Origin: Tubiluchus corallicola
Lineage: Eukaryota > Priapulida > Priapulimorpha > Priapulimorphida > Tubiluchidae
DNA: 62,000 nt
Reading direction: 5' to 3'
NCBI GenBank assembly: GCA_030141605.1
Contig: JAQGDQ010000009.1
Coordinates: 155,001 to 217,000, forward strand
Made by a program: the position numbers and the translations under genes. Shown here in pieces: positions 24,801 to 58,675 of the stretch (position 1 is its first letter; each line of letters starts with the position of its first letter). Below the pieces are notes generated by a model. It saw nothing but the letters and a program-made list of their open reading frames with translations, did no database searches and was not told the DNA's origin.

Positions 24801-25382
24801 TTCACAATAAAATGTTGTTAAATGCGTTACAAATAAGCATAGCAAGTGAAAGTGCTTTGACAGAGTATTTATATTTATTAAAATTCGCAATTGCATTGTA
24901 TTTGGGTTGCTTTGTGTTGGGTTGGGTTGTGTTGTGTTGTGCTACATTGCATTGTATGTATTGTATTGTATTGTATTGTATTGTATTGTATTGTATTGTA
25001 TTGTATTGTATTGTATTGTATTGTATTGTATTGTATTGTATTGTATTGTATTGTATTGTATTGTATTGTATTGTATTGTATTGTATTGTATTGTATTGTG
25101 TTGTATTGTACTGTATTGCATTGCATTGCATTGCCTTGCATTGTATTGTATCGTATTACATCATATGCTACAGTGCCCAGCACCATATTGTACTGCGGCA
25201 CCTGGTATTATGCTGTTTTTGAAATCTTCGTCAAAAATGTTAACATACCCAAAAAGCTAGAAATTTCTTAGTTTACTATTGTACACACTATTATGACTGA
25301 ATTAAGAAAAAATTGAAGTATTAAACGTACCTGATCTGACTGTTATCAAAAAAAGAACTTCGAAAAACCACATTAAATCCAT
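750..25382 (-). CDS. NELL: NELL (NEL-like secreted protein), complete 19-exon gene
   Basis: Coding exons in transcript order: 25331-25382, 18983-19126, 15514-15664, 14866-15133, 13423-13495, 12441-12523, 11145-11276, 10280-10373, 9643-9722, 8474-8711, 8025-8156, 6789-6911, 5572-5667, 4544-4684, 3737-3847, 2910-2995, 2019-2189, 989-1228, 750-812. They sum to 2478 nt, 825 residues plus TGA, close to the roughly 810-residue vertebrate NELL1/NELL2, and every junction is phase-compatible. Domain order is seen directly: signal peptide (1-17), TSPN/laminin-G (about 20-228), cysteine pair plus coiled coil (230-272), two VWC (274-401), six EGF (403-639), C-terminal VWC domains (640-825). Known family role: secreted oligomeric extracellular ligand acting in neural guidance and skeletal differentiation. 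Function in this organism is inferred. Vertebrates have two paralogues; this looks like the single pre-duplication gene, but only one window is visible. Confidence 0.94.
989..1228 (-). CDS. NELL: NELL exon 18: end of VWC4 and start of last VWC
   Basis: Residues about 726-805: [16 protein letters not shown] is near-identical in pattern to vertebrate 'GEVDCWPLTCPNLSC', followed by QCCPQC and a final VWC start ending CMECQCR. Phase 0-0, donor GTACGT. Confidence 0.96.
1419..1923 (+). mobile_element. TTAA-flanked MITE, copy 1 (NELL intron 17)
   Basis: Begins TTAA-AGGAAAGGGCAAGTC and ends CCT-TTAA with inverted-repeat termini. It is the same ~0.5-kb element as 43952-44468 (same strand) and 6096-6653 (opposite strand). 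TTAA duplication and AGG termini suggest a piggyBac-type nonautonomous element. A 75-codon open frame inside (1445-1672) is not conserved in the other copies. Confidence 0.7.
2019..2189 (-). CDS. NELL: NELL exon 17: rest of VWC3 and start of VWC4
   Basis: Residues about 669-725: [26 protein letters not shown], then [19 protein letters not shown] and CFECECL. Phase 0-0, donor GTAAGT. Confidence 0.95.
2910..2995 (-). CDS. NELL: NELL exon 16: first half of VWC3
   Basis: Residues about 640-668, [20 protein letters not shown] followed by CKDCICL. It has no long frame of its own. It was located by the Cys-x2-Cys-x-Cys spacing next to a GTACGT donor and fits phase 1 in, 0 out. Confidence 0.9.
3737..3847 (-). 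CDS. NELL: NELL exon 15: calcium-binding EGF6
   Basis: Residues about 603-639, [20 protein letters not shown] followed by [14 protein letters not shown]. Phase 1-1. The last EGF runs straight into a VWC domain in the next exon, as in vertebrate NELL. Confidence 0.95.
4544..4684 (-). CDS. NELL: NELL exon 14: calcium-binding EGF5
   Basis: Residues about 556-602, DVDECN start, [13 protein letters not shown] core and a long loop before the last cysteine, as in NELL ('PGWYHCEC'). Phase 1-1, donor GTACGC. Confidence 0.96.
5572..5667 (-). CDS. NELL: NELL exon 13: EGF4 (not calcium-binding type)
   Basis: Residues about 524-555, [20 protein letters not shown] then [10 protein letters not shown]. It lacks the DxDEC start, matching the single non-cb EGF in the middle of the vertebrate NELL EGF run. 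Phase 1-1. Confidence 0.95.
6096..6653 (-). mobile_element. TTAA-flanked MITE, copy 2 (NELL intron 12)
   Basis: Reverse-oriented copy of the family. It starts TTAA-AGGAAAGG and ends CCTTCCT-TTAG, so the right target duplication carries an A-to-G change. Shared internal blocks include the 'CCACCAATGACGT' region and the 'CTGCAGAAGTTT' region. Confidence 0.65.
6737..6786 (+). repeat. 10-bp tandem repeat abutting NELL exon 12 donor
   Basis: Five copies of GTTGATGAAC (one with GTTAATGAAC) run up to the exon 12 splice donor at 6787-6788. On the transcript strand each unit contains AACGTT, resembling the donor context GAAC-GTACGT. Confidence 0.85.
6789..6911 (-). CDS. NELL: NELL exon 12: calcium-binding EGF3
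   Basis: Residues about 483-523, DRNECVDG ... [18 protein letters not shown] ... GYSGDGITC. Phase 1-1. The donor abuts a 10-bp tandem repeat (6737-6786) on its intron side, an unusual position for a minisatellite. Confidence 0.95.
7690..7960 (+). repeat. Degenerate repeats of 'AACTCgC...GTTCACACTAG' type (NELL intron 11)
   Basis: At least three diverged copies of a motif like AACTCACAAGCGTGTTCAGAC occur near 7708, 7805 and 7884, spaced roughly 80-97 bp. The origin is not recognised. The rest of intron 11 (6912-8024) shows nothing else. Confidence 0.4.
8025..8156 (-). CDS. NELL: NELL exon 11: calcium-binding EGF2
   Basis: Residues about 439-482. D-V-N-E-C start, [18 protein letters not shown] core and HIRIDEYTC end: a cbEGF module with phase 1-1 introns, as in vertebrate NELL. 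Confidence 0.97.
8474..8711 (-). CDS. NELL: NELL exon 10: second half of VWC2 plus EGF1
   Basis: Residues about 360-438. [20 protein letters not shown] closes VWC2, then [16 protein letters not shown] begins the first EGF domain, without an intron between the two domain types. Phase 0 in, phase 1 out. Confidence 0.95.
8934..9525 (+). repeat. Two-copy ~306-bp direct duplication (NELL intron 9)
   Basis: The block starting CAACAGCATTTCTGTTGC at 8935 recurs starting CAACAACATTTCTGTTGC at 9241. Long stretches remain alignable (TTGTCATAACCATAATT, CGAATTTACAATAAA, CTATATTATTTGTT), with clear divergence, so it is an old duplication. Confidence 0.75.
9643..9722 (-). CDS. NELL: NELL exon 9: first half of VWC2
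   Basis: Residues about 333-359, starting [16 protein letters not shown] and ending ACVLCSCN. It is short and has no usable standalone frame; it was found from its acceptor, cysteine spacing and phase (1 in, 0 out). Confidence 0.92.
9939..10125 (+). repeat. 26-bp minisatellite, about 7 copies (NELL intron 8)
   Basis: Near-perfect tandem copies of TCAAACTTATTAGTTATGTA plus TGTAGG (26 bp). Uniformity implies recent expansion. Confidence 0.95.
10280..10373 (-). CDS. NELL: NELL exon 8: second half of VWC1
   Basis: Residues about 302-332, NGTVKCQ ... CPDVSC ... GKCCPEC, the standard VWC C-terminal cysteine set. Phase 0 in, phase 1 out, donor GTAAGT. Confidence 0.95.
10441..10770 (+). repeat. Dispersed repeat R1, copy A (NELL intron 7)
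   Basis: Shares with the copies at 12540, 18436 and 48596 the order AGCTAAAAAAT ... TATTAGCAACAACGTTG ... AAACTCCCGCGATGACTGTT ... AGTTTAAATAACATCG. The right half is more diverged or truncated. Confidence 0.65.
11145..11276 (-). CDS. NELL: NELL exon 7: coiled-coil end and first half of VWC1
   Basis: Residues about 258-301: [20 protein letters not shown] continues the heptads, then enters the VWC core with NGEIW and CQSCSC. Phase 0 at both ends, donor GTAACG. Confidence 0.95.
11640..12100 (+). repeat. Pentanucleotide arrays (AATGC)n and (CAATA)n in NELL intron 6
   Basis: A (AATGC)n tract at about 11705-11780 is followed by (CAATA)n at about 11783-11965 and a degenerate tail to 12100. This is the reverse complement of the (TATTG)n arrays at 13752 and 24958. 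Long open frames across it are repeat artefacts. Confidence 0.97.
12441..12523 (-). CDS. NELL: NELL exon 6: CPTC motif and start of coiled coil
   Basis: Residues about 230-257. Begins with CPTC, conserved in NELL and likely used for oligomer disulfides, then heptad-like [16 protein letters not shown]. Donor GTTAGT, phase 0 out. The coiled coil is the trimerisation segment in the family. Confidence 0.93.
12540..13032 (+). repeat. Dispersed repeat R1, copy B (NELL intron 5)
   Basis: About 490 bp, alignable along its whole length to 18436-18912. Includes GTTAGCAACAACGCTGTAT, CTCCCGCGATGACCGTTAG and GGTGAGTCAGTGACGTTTTA, the last containing an AP-1 consensus TGAGTCA. Confidence 0.75.
13423..13495 (-). 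CDS. NELL: NELL exon 5: end of laminin-G domain, first linker cysteine
   Basis: Residues about 206-229; encodes [13 protein letters not shown], matching the 'NGYITQCPN' segment that closes the TSPN domain in vertebrate NELL. Phase 0 in, phase 1 out. The intron on its transcript-upstream side holds the large TATTG array. Confidence 0.92.
13657..14631 (+). repeat. Large (TATTG)n array with TGTTG islands (NELL intron 4)
   Basis: (TGTTG)n at about 13657-13716, then (TATTG)n from 13752 to 14631 interrupted by a block of ten TGTTG units at 14411-14460. Only single-base variants occur elsewhere (e.g. near 13806 and 14233). About 175 units. Because 5 and 3 are coprime and the unit has no stop combination, every frame is open. 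Confidence 0.98.
14866..15133 (-). CDS. NELL: NELL exon 4: core of laminin-G/TSPN domain
   Basis: Residues about 116-205. Contains [18 protein letters not shown], then the VDCERI motif and FWLGQ, the hallmark of the NELL/thrombospondin N-terminal jelly roll. It ends FK at a phase-0 GTGAGA donor. Exons 4 and 7 are both phase-compatible at 0, so exons 5-6 could be skipped in frame. Confidence 0.95.
15134..15513. other. NELL intron 3, no recognised content
   Basis: 380 nt of AT-rich sequence with no alignable repeat or conserved frame. Confidence 0.5.
15514..15664 (-). CDS. NELL: NELL exon 3: laminin-G/TSPN beta-strands
   Basis: Residues about 66-115, containing [20 protein letters not shown], which matches the 'FxFLATxxQ' strand region of vertebrate NELL TSPN domains. 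Phase 1 in, phase 2 out, donor GTAAGT. Confidence 0.92.
16330..16740. promoter_or_regulatory. GC/CpG-enriched block in NELL intron 2 (possible enhancer)
   Basis: Clearly richer in G+C and CpG than its surroundings, with CAGCTG and CACCTG E-boxes, a TGACGTATTACGTA stretch and several short open frames on both strands that match nothing I know. No splice-consistent exon was found. It could instead be an old insertion. Confidence 0.3.
18436..18912 (+). repeat. Dispersed repeat R1, copy C (NELL intron 2)
   Basis: Closest relative of copy B, with the same GGTGAGTCAGTGACGTTTTA block and the same end (GGGACATA ... TTCTCTTC). No terminal inverted repeats were recognised, so the class (SINE, MITE or other) is unresolved. 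Confidence 0.75.
18983..19126 (-). CDS. NELL: NELL exon 2: N-terminal part of TSPN/laminin-G domain
   Basis: Residues about 18-65, starting [17 protein letters not shown] after signal cleavage. Acceptor TTTTCCAG, donor GTAAGT, phase 1 in and phase 1 out. The peptide aligns in position with the N-terminal segment of vertebrate NELL but is poorly conserved, so assignment rests on splice sites and phase. Confidence 0.85.
19195..19455 (+). repeat. Purine-rich tract in NELL intron 1
   Basis: About 260 nt dominated by A and G (e.g. GAGAAAAGAATGAGAGCACC), giving a polypyrimidine strand in the NELL transcript just transcript-upstream of the exon 2 acceptor (19127). No gene signal. Confidence 0.6.
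19992..20145 (+). promoter_or_regulatory. Candidate plus-strand promoter: CRE and TATA in NELL intron 1
   Basis: A perfect CRE palindrome TGACGTCA at 19992-19999 is followed about 115 nt later by TTATATAAGG (20114-20123). The first ATG after it (about 20187) gives only 15 codons, so any product would be noncoding or spliced. Antisense to NELL. Speculative. Confidence 0.3.
20640..22060 (+). repeat. Decayed ACA-rich and TTGCA/TATTG-like stretches (NELL intron 1)
   Basis: 20690-20830 is rich in CAGCACA/AACACA words and 21650-22060 in TTGTA/TTGCA words. Both resemble degenerate relatives of the pentanucleotide arrays. No conserved frame was seen. Confidence 0.4.
22944..23752 (+). mobile_element. 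Mariner/Tc1-like element nested in the foldback element
   Basis: Termini CAGAGTCGTCCAGAAAAAAC and, inverted, CAGGATCGCCCAGAAAAAAT, each bordered by TA (22942-22943 and 23753-23754). The inverted similarity continues through TTCTTTAATAAAACAA and AAAAAGGCATAAAAAT. Length about 0.8 kb, so it is an internally deleted copy of a ~1.3-kb class. Confidence 0.8.
23230..23352 (+). pseudogene. Mariner transposase C-terminal relic
   Basis: The frame reads [18 protein letters not shown] and continues to a stop after about 40 codons. This matches the 'SPDLNPLDxxIWG' motif around the third catalytic acidic residue of the Tc1/mariner DDD/E family. Upstream transposase is missing and stops follow, so it is not functional. 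Confidence 0.8.
24018..24184 (+). repeat. 83-bp perfect tandem duplication
   Basis: The block beginning CATAAGATAACTCAGTTTAC is repeated at +83 (24101) with no difference visible by eye. It lies in the right arm of the foldback element, so it post-dates that insertion. Confidence 0.95.
24958..25110 (+). repeat. (TATTG)n array in NELL intron 1
   Basis: About 30 units, flanked by degenerate TTGCA/TTGTG variants out to 24895 and 25155. Same orientation as the intron 4 array and opposite to intron 6. Confidence 0.96.
25331..25382 (-). CDS. NELL: NELL exon 1: start codon and signal peptide
   Basis: ATG at 25382-25380 opens [17 protein letters not shown], a short hydrophobic secretion signal. The exon ends one base into codon 18 at a GTACGT donor. 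This start is chosen because it gives the signal peptide and the phase-1 end that exon 2 needs. A splice-acceptor-like TTCTGCAG lies 10 nt upstream. Intron 1 is 6.2 kb. Confidence 0.82.
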
Positions 25383-25392
25383 TTCTTCAGAT
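25383..25392 (-). promoter_or_regulatory. 5' UTR fragment and candidate (trans-)splice acceptor of NELL
   Basis: On the minus strand CTTTTAATATTCTGCAG ends at 25393, 10 nt before the start ATG. This fits a 5' UTR intron or a spliced-leader acceptor. No TATA box was seen upstream on the minus strand. Confidence 0.4.
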
Positions 25393-27329
25393 CTGCAGAA
25401 TATTAAAAGTTTAGCGCTTTTTCCACCAAGCCTGCAAAGCCAATATTAAGGGATGTGTCGGAGAAGCACAGGTCGTCAAGACATTGTGGCACCAAACAGA
25501 AGCGTTTTAAAAAAATTGGAAGCATGTAAAACTTTCGCCTTTTTCACTAGAAATGCGCTGCTGGTAAATTAAGTCGGCAGTTTTGTTTTCTGTCTAAGCT
25601 TTATTTTACCCATGCTTTGATTTAATACAGGTAGATGACACATGGCTGGACCACGCATGTCCAGCTGTTCAGTCGTGGGATGATCTGATGACATCAGAGA
25701 ACGCGTGCCATCTAATTCCGCCAGAGCATTTATCACCCTAATTTTATCACTTTTAAAACAATTGCTCTTCACCAGGCGGGTTGGTTATATGGTCGGTTGA
25801 TCATAAATCACACTTTGGAAAATGATCTCACACTTTCGTCACTATTATGTATAAAAGCCAGCAACTGCGTCTTCGCGTAATTTTATGCGTCGCTGGCGAG
25901 AAAGCGGATCAGATGATGAATATTGTAAAATTTGTTCGCGAGATTTTCATTTTTTTAACTGAACACTTTTACTGTGGTAGACTTAATTGTATGTTTTGAA
26001 TTTCAAATTAAACTTCACAAACAACAAATTCTTCAAACTCCATAGTATTTATGCAAATGTTTGTAGCCTTTGTAAAAAGAATCGCCGAAGGACAGTTATT
26101 TATCGCTCAGTTTTTCACTTTTTAACTTCCTTCACAGAATTTTCTGCATAAGTTTTCAGTATAACTTTAGTTTAATTTAAAAATTTCTGCGTCGTAGTAA
26201 CTTCATAAATTAAATATGACAAATTAAACAGTTTTAATTAAACGCAACTTGCAAACAAAATCACCCGGGAAAAGAAAAACACAACTTTGCCGTGCTTGCA
26301 TTTGGTCACTCATGCTTTAACGAATCGCGTCATTACTGTCGTCATCATTAATAACAAAGGCGCAAAAGTAATATCCGCTCACGGCACCGGAAGTTTTCTC
26401 TTTATAGTATATGATTACGTTATTACGGTAGCTTTATACTAGCTGCTAGGCGCGCATACTCACAGTAATAAATTAAAACAATCAGCGCCTAATACATTGA
26501 GCGTATGTGTAGCAGCAGGACTTCATGACGCAGCTAATAAACTCCATGGCTTCTGTAACAGTTTGCGTCGGGCTTCTCATTATTCTAGGTCAGCTTTATT
26601 CCAGATGAAAGGTTAAAACGGCATGTTGTAGATCCTCTTTAAGGATCAAGGTCAAACGCGCCTGGAAGCCGGGTCCTCAAAGCCCAGATTTGAATTGGTG
26701 TCTAGAATTCTAGTATTCATGTCTCACAGAAGGGCACAGAGAGCATGTCTTTCAAACCCACCAAATGCGCGTCTGTTGAAGCGCCTAAGATCTCTGGCCA
26801 AATGGGTGCAAACAGTGCAATTGTTGCCAGTCTTTACAGTTTGACTGACATATAAAAATGCAAAAGCAAATAGAAGTGCTTGTTCTACTTTATTATCGTA
26901 ATTTCAATAACTTTTAAGACAGAAGAAACGATTCCTATAGAAGTCGAAAAATGAAAAACCAAAAAGCGAACGTTTCCGGTCAGATGTTTCTATACAAAAG
27001 TTCTATATGGATTGCAACTTTGCAACTTTTTATTTTGTATTCATGTATTTCAAGTTTTTGATATTATTCATTGACTTCGTAGTTAAAAGTAAATTCTTGG
27101 CTGCATTTATGGCAGACACACTGCGAAGTGTTGAAAAGTTAAATTAGTCTTAAGAAACACCAGGCCTTCAAGGAAGTTAAGCTTATTTTAGCCTTATATG
27201 CATAAACTGGTTAATAGGAAGGGTTTTTAGCTTATGATGCCTTCCTGTTTCAATATCCAATGTATGTGAAATGATTCGAAATTTTGCAAAAGCTATTTTA
27301 GCCATTCTTGGAATTTTCTGCGCTACCAA
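25393..27329. other. Intergenic region upstream of NELL
   Basis: AT-rich, no conserved frame. A TATAAAAG on the plus strand at about 25851 points away from NELL. Nothing else is recognised. Confidence 0.4.
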
Positions 27330-28720
27330 ATAATTTTCTAACTTAAACGCTCAAGTTTAAATTTGTAGTAGTTCCTAAGGTTGTTTCCTTTATTATTTTT
27401 TGTAATAGGCCTATTAATTTTGAATCTCCAGTTTCCTGCATGAATATCTAACCTTTCCCCGATGGCCCAAACAAGTCGTTTTTTATTGGTGGTGGTTTGA
27501 TTTTCTCCAAACATGTGTAAATCCAAGATATACTAAAATTTCTTTTACAAAATCTGCTCAACTGTTGATTCTATTGTAACACTGACTAATTGATACAGAA
27601 GACGTGCTAGTGAAGATGATGGTGAGTTGATAATTCTGCAGATTATATTGATACCAGTGTGGCATTTGCCAAGTTCACCCCTTGCTGCATTCTTGCTAGA
27701 TTTATTGTTAACTCAGAAGATATAACTACAAAATTTTTTTCTAAACGTTTGGTTTCTATATTATCATAGCACCAGATACATTATTATTAGCGATTTTACG
27801 CTTAAAATCGGTGCAAAACGGTCATAGCGCATGTAGTACTTGAACAAACACATGTGCATGAACAAATGGAGGGCTATGTTTGGGGATAACTCCTTTTGAA
27901 TTAACTTAGAATTTGTAATGTTTTCAGTCCTTTCTTTCAATTCGTTAGATGCTAGTTTAAATGTTCCCGAGTTAGAAAAAATTACGCTTAAATATCTGTA
28001 CGCTTTAACAACTTTGATAGGTTTGTTTCCAAACATATAATGAATGTTAAAATATGCACATCATTCCTGTTTTAATAAATACTATTACAGTGTATTCTAG
28101 TTCTGTTAACATTTAATTCAGCTTCCATACTTCACAATAGTTTAACGCATTTGTTAAGTGAATTTTGTAAATCTGTTTCAGATTTGGAAAATATAACGAT
28201 GTCGTCGGCAAATAGCAGGCAGGTAATAAGCATTTCATTTTTTATTAAAAAGGTTCACACGTCCCGTCCAAAAATTGCCGTCCTGGCAAATCTGTAATGC
28301 AAGTCGACAAACGGCAGGGCTTAACTCGCCTCCTTACTTTAATCCAAATTTGCTTTTTAAAAGAATTTGTGACGCAATTGCACACTTCATACGAATATGA
28401 GGATTTAGCACACATATCACAGATGGTTTCTAGGGTCCCCCCCCCATCAATTCCTATTTCATACAGATTCTCATACAATGGTTTTCGCCGAATGCTATCG
28501 AAAGCTTTTTTCGGGTCCATGAAACAAGCTTAATAATTTTCCACCGTACACATTGGTTTGCTGGTCAGTTATTGCTTTGAATGCGAAAAGATGATTATTG
28601 ATGCTAAAACAACCTCTAAAGACTATTCGTGCGCGGTCACGATATAATGACAACAGTGTCTTCGATTTTAAAAGGCCTCTACAGCAATCAATTATTAGCA
28701 ATCTTTCTTAAACGATCAGT
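27330..28720 (-). mobile_element. Non-LTR (LINE) retrotransposon relic, reverse transcriptase
   Basis: Broken minus-strand frames carry RT hallmarks in order: RGCFSINNHLFAFKAITDQ (about 28560-28620), DPKKAFDSI (28491-28517, first catalytic Asp), FADDIVIFS (28187-28213, the catalytic [FY]ADD box) and VVKAYRYLSVIFSNSGTF (about 27950-28010). Frameshifts and stops separate them. The pattern is CR1/L2/Jockey-like; the clade cannot be fixed by eye. Confidence 0.85.
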
Positions 28721-28735
28721 TCCACTCGAACTATT

Positions 28736-29010
28736 GACGCCATCTTGAATTGGAAATGGCGGATTGAAAATAAAACTTCGCCAGTCAGTGCAGAATTCGC
28801 TCTACTACTTTCCCATAAAGTTTCATGACTATCTGTTAAGGAGCCTTATGGCTTTTCCAAAATGATGTTTTCATCGCCATCTTGAATGCAGAATGGCGGG
28901 AGGAAAATCAGACTTCGTCAATCCATGCGGATACGTTCTGGCATATTGCCGTAAATTTCAATGATGACTGCTGCAAATTGATGGAACCCTTAGTTTAAAA
29001 GTCATTCTCC
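28736..29010 (+). repeat. ~135-bp two-copy tandem duplication
   Basis: Both copies start CGCCATCTTGAAT (28739 and 28874) and remain collinear through AATGGCGG and AAACTTCG/AGACTTCG. It lies just transcript-upstream of the LINE relic. Confidence 0.65.
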
Positions 29011-31854
29011 CAAAAGCAACATCAAGAACAACATCTAGATGAGGGTCACTCGTCCACAAACCAAAGGCACAATTCCAATCGAATGAACAAAACAGCAGCT
29101 TTTTTAACCAGTGGGCATTCAAAATTATAAGTTTTAAAAAAGGTTCACTTGCAAAACCAATGAAACTTGAAAAAATAAAATGGTTTCCCTACTGAATTTA
29201 AACGTGTGTCTTTGTGCATTTGTAAGAACAATGCAAAAAAATATTCGGAAAATAAAAAACCAAAGACAACGTCAATCGTTAACAAAATTTATTGTTTAAT
29301 ATCTTTTTCAAAATATGTTAACACTCACGTTACAGATAACAATGCAATAATGTTATATAAAATGTTAAAATGACTACCAGAGGTTATGGAGTGGCTAATG
29401 TCAAACATCTCAGCAAATAATTTAGACTATCCAGTTTATAATAATTTCATATCCTCCAAAACTTTACGCAAACACAGATTAAAAATTCACAGAACCGTGT
29501 GCTAAATAATAGGTTAGAAAACAAAAACACAGCATGTAAATTAAATAAATTTCCGTTATATTTAGACTAAAAAACCTCTTTTTATGCAAACTCAAAAGTG
29601 GCAATTACAAAATGCTGAGAAAGAAACATTCATTGTTAAAAAGTTACTCTCTGCCATAATATAGTTCAAAAGATAACAAACGTTTTCATGTGACGGTCCC
29701 TGAGCATAGTTTATCTAATTTGGCCCCTATCTATTTAACAGTACCAAATAATGAAATGAAATTATCCTATAAAATCTCGATAAATATTAATTAACGGATA
29801 TTCATAAACTCGTGTAAATAAGTATATAACTTGAGTTCCCATTTTATGGTTTACAAATGAGTAATCAAATAGCAGAAGTGAAGGCCACAGAAAACGGCCA
29901 TAACAACCTGTTTGCGTAATAATCTTACAAAAATAAATCACAATTAAACAAAGTTTAGTAAGTAAGCTACTTCACAACATAACTAAATTCGCTTCACATA
30001 AATAAATGTAGCTAACAAAAAAGTTACACAATAAAAAATAACGTTAAAACAATTGAGTGTTGCATAACTGTTAAAACACAACAATAATCTCTCAGAACAT
30101 AAGTTAATCAATGTAGATTGGTTTCATAGATTGAAGCACAATTAGCGTTTTGAAACAATATTAAAACATAGAATAAAGCGCAAATATACACAATATCAAT
30201 TCACACATATAGTACAAAATATATATATATATATACTAAAAATGAGTCAAAGCTTAACTGCCTATAACATGTGAATGTTGGTCATGATTTCTAGTTTCTA
30301 CTAATAAAACATTCGTCAATACAGTGAAATATTTTAATCGTGATCACGGAATGTTTAGGCAATATGTACAAAGCAACTGATGTAAACTAGTCGTTCTTGA
30401 TGAAATGTAAATCATTTTAACAGAAGCTATGCAATATTGCTGGTCATGGTTAAAGCTTTTAATACAGCACATACTGTCAGATATCCAAAACTACTATTAA
30501 AATCTGTCATGAATGTTTTCTTTAAATAAAAGGCACATTTCCATGATGTGGTTCAAAATCTCATATTTTGGCAATCATGATTTACAAAAACTGTCTCAAA
30601 ATATAAAAAATAACTAGTATTTCATATTATTTGAAAAATATAAAAACTGTACATATGGGTCCACACTTGTCAGTTCTAGTAATATGATGACTCCAGTAAT
30701 ATAATGACACAAAAATTTTCAAAAAAGCAGAAAGGCTGCAACATAATATTTGCTTTCATAATGATAAAATGTGTTGTAGAGTATTGTGCTAATTCATTTC
30801 AGTTTATTTTAAAAATACGCGCAACATTACATTTAAGTCATGGCTTTGCTAATTGTGTTTTAAAAGTTACATGATTTCTGAAGCTCCTAACAAAAAAACG
30901 AAATCTGTTTTTCCATCACATCTCGTAGCTACAACATCCTAACACATGACATTTTAAATAGAATTCAATTCTCCAAATTTTAAACATTTGAGGTTATTCT
31001 TCCAGACACAATGGCATTAGCTTATGAACAATTACAATAAAAATTTAGTAGAATGCAAAACAATGTGTTTGCCACACACTAGTAACTATGAAGTTCCATT
31101 ATTTAAAGGTAAAATCATTCCAGATGCTATACCTCTTCAATTAAGAAAATATACAGTAAATTTGTGCTTGTGTTTAAAAAACTTTATGAAAACTCATTCC
31201 CACATTACAAAAATTATGCACACAGTGTCACCGTTTTGTGCCTTGATTTAAAATACAATGGCTTCATGATTAAAAATAAACTTTTTGTTATAGTGCCTCC
31301 TAATGGTACAATAACATTCAGAGTAAGTAACAGTAACATAAACTGTACAAATATCACCGTAAACTGGACGTTGAAAAACAGGAAGCGGTTTCTGGAAAAC
31401 CGTTGTGCTACAAACCTGACTCGACAATTCCCTCGTCATCTGAAAAAAGCGGTAAACAATAATCATTGTTGTGCTAGAGGGGGCACTGAGATAAACAACT
31501 GATAAAATAAATTGTAAGTAATGATTAGATAAGAACTAATTGAGATTAGGGTTATTTGGCTGCTGAACTACTAGTGTACACTGACTGTTTTGATAATATA
31601 AAACAACAGTATTACAGTAAAAGACAATGACGGTAGTACAGATATTAAACTACCGAACTGTTAATGTCGGTTATAATTGCTAGTGAAGCATAACACAATA
31701 TTTAATACTATTCAAAAATTCCCCCCCCCCTGCTAACTAAATAGATTGTTGCAAGTTATAATATACTGCTAAGTTAATTTAAAGTATACTTGACGGCCTA
31801 ATGCAGCAACCATCAATATGATTCGTTCAATTTCATCAGAAGGTTTGTAAGCAG
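29011..31854. other. 3' flank / probable 3' UTR of the phosphatase gene
   Basis: Very AT-rich, with a poly-C run at about 31718 and an (AT)n run at 30220. TTTATT (AATAAA on the minus strand) occurs at about 30803 and 29288. The transcript end is not determinable. No other gene was seen. Confidence 0.4.
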
Positions 31855-57816
<25,962 letters not shown>

Positions 57817-57921
57817 CTAGCTTCACCCATCACGTAAACCCACTCTTTCTCTCTCCTCTTTGTAATGATTGAAGCTAAGCTTTGATCACTGCCAACTCTT
57901 AATCTGTTATGTAAAATCCCC
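57817..57921 (-). promoter_or_regulatory. RPTP 5' UTR with strong splice acceptor
   Basis: The minus strand reads AATCTTTTTTTCAG then GGGGG at 57921. It is either the end of a 5' UTR intron (a possible donor GAAG-GTGAAT lies at about 58993) or a spliced-leader acceptor. Confidence 0.45.
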
Positions 57922-58675
57922 CTGAAAAAAAGATTGGCACAATTATTAGCAAGTTGAAATATTTCTAAAGATACAATATATTCTGCTAGCTTTAACACAT
58001 GTTGTACAGTGGAACTTAGCATAACCACTTCTGCCCAAAGTGGAACTAGGCTGAGGATTGAGGAATCTCATCATTACAGTTTTATCTTGTCTTGTCAGAG
58101 AGTTCATGCAGTCAACAATTAAAACTAATAAACTATGAAACTGAATTAGGTCAACGCAAATAATGAATTTTGTTCATTGTTGATTGACAGTTCTAACTTA
58201 TTTACCACAAAAGCTGAAAAAGACGTGAGCTGTAGCGATTTGTGTAACAGCTTTATTTGGCGATGCCATGAATTAATGCAAAAGCCAATCAACATTAATA
58301 TTGATAGTTATAAAAGTAACAAAATGTTTATTAATTAAAACAAAATGTAAAAATAATTAAAAAACAAGACAATTTAAAATTATAATCTCAATATCAAAAT
58401 TATTATCAAAGATGGTAAAAATCCACAATTAATTACATAATTTTTGATGCCAATCGTGAAAGACAGGAAATGTGAAAAAGTTGGGATACAGCTTGGAAGT
58501 GAACCAGGGACCTTCTGCTACCTGCTTTTCGAGTTTAATACCAAAATTTTTATTAATCACGTGTTTGTACCTTCACTGGAAAATTTCAGAGTTTAACAAG
58601 CCTTTCTCAGCCCATGCTTTGTACTCACTCACTGCACATATGCAAATACATGCATACATAAATATATATATATAT

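Noticed and set aside
24802-25271. Frames of 107-136 codons on both strands
   Set aside because: Artefact of the third pentanucleotide array.
25849-25860. TATAAAAG as the NELL TATA box
   Set aside because: It is on the plus strand and points away from NELL.
31164-31502. Plus-strand 112-codon frame downstream of the phosphatase
   Set aside because: No domain, no splice signals in a consistent phase, and it lies in the probable 3' UTR region.
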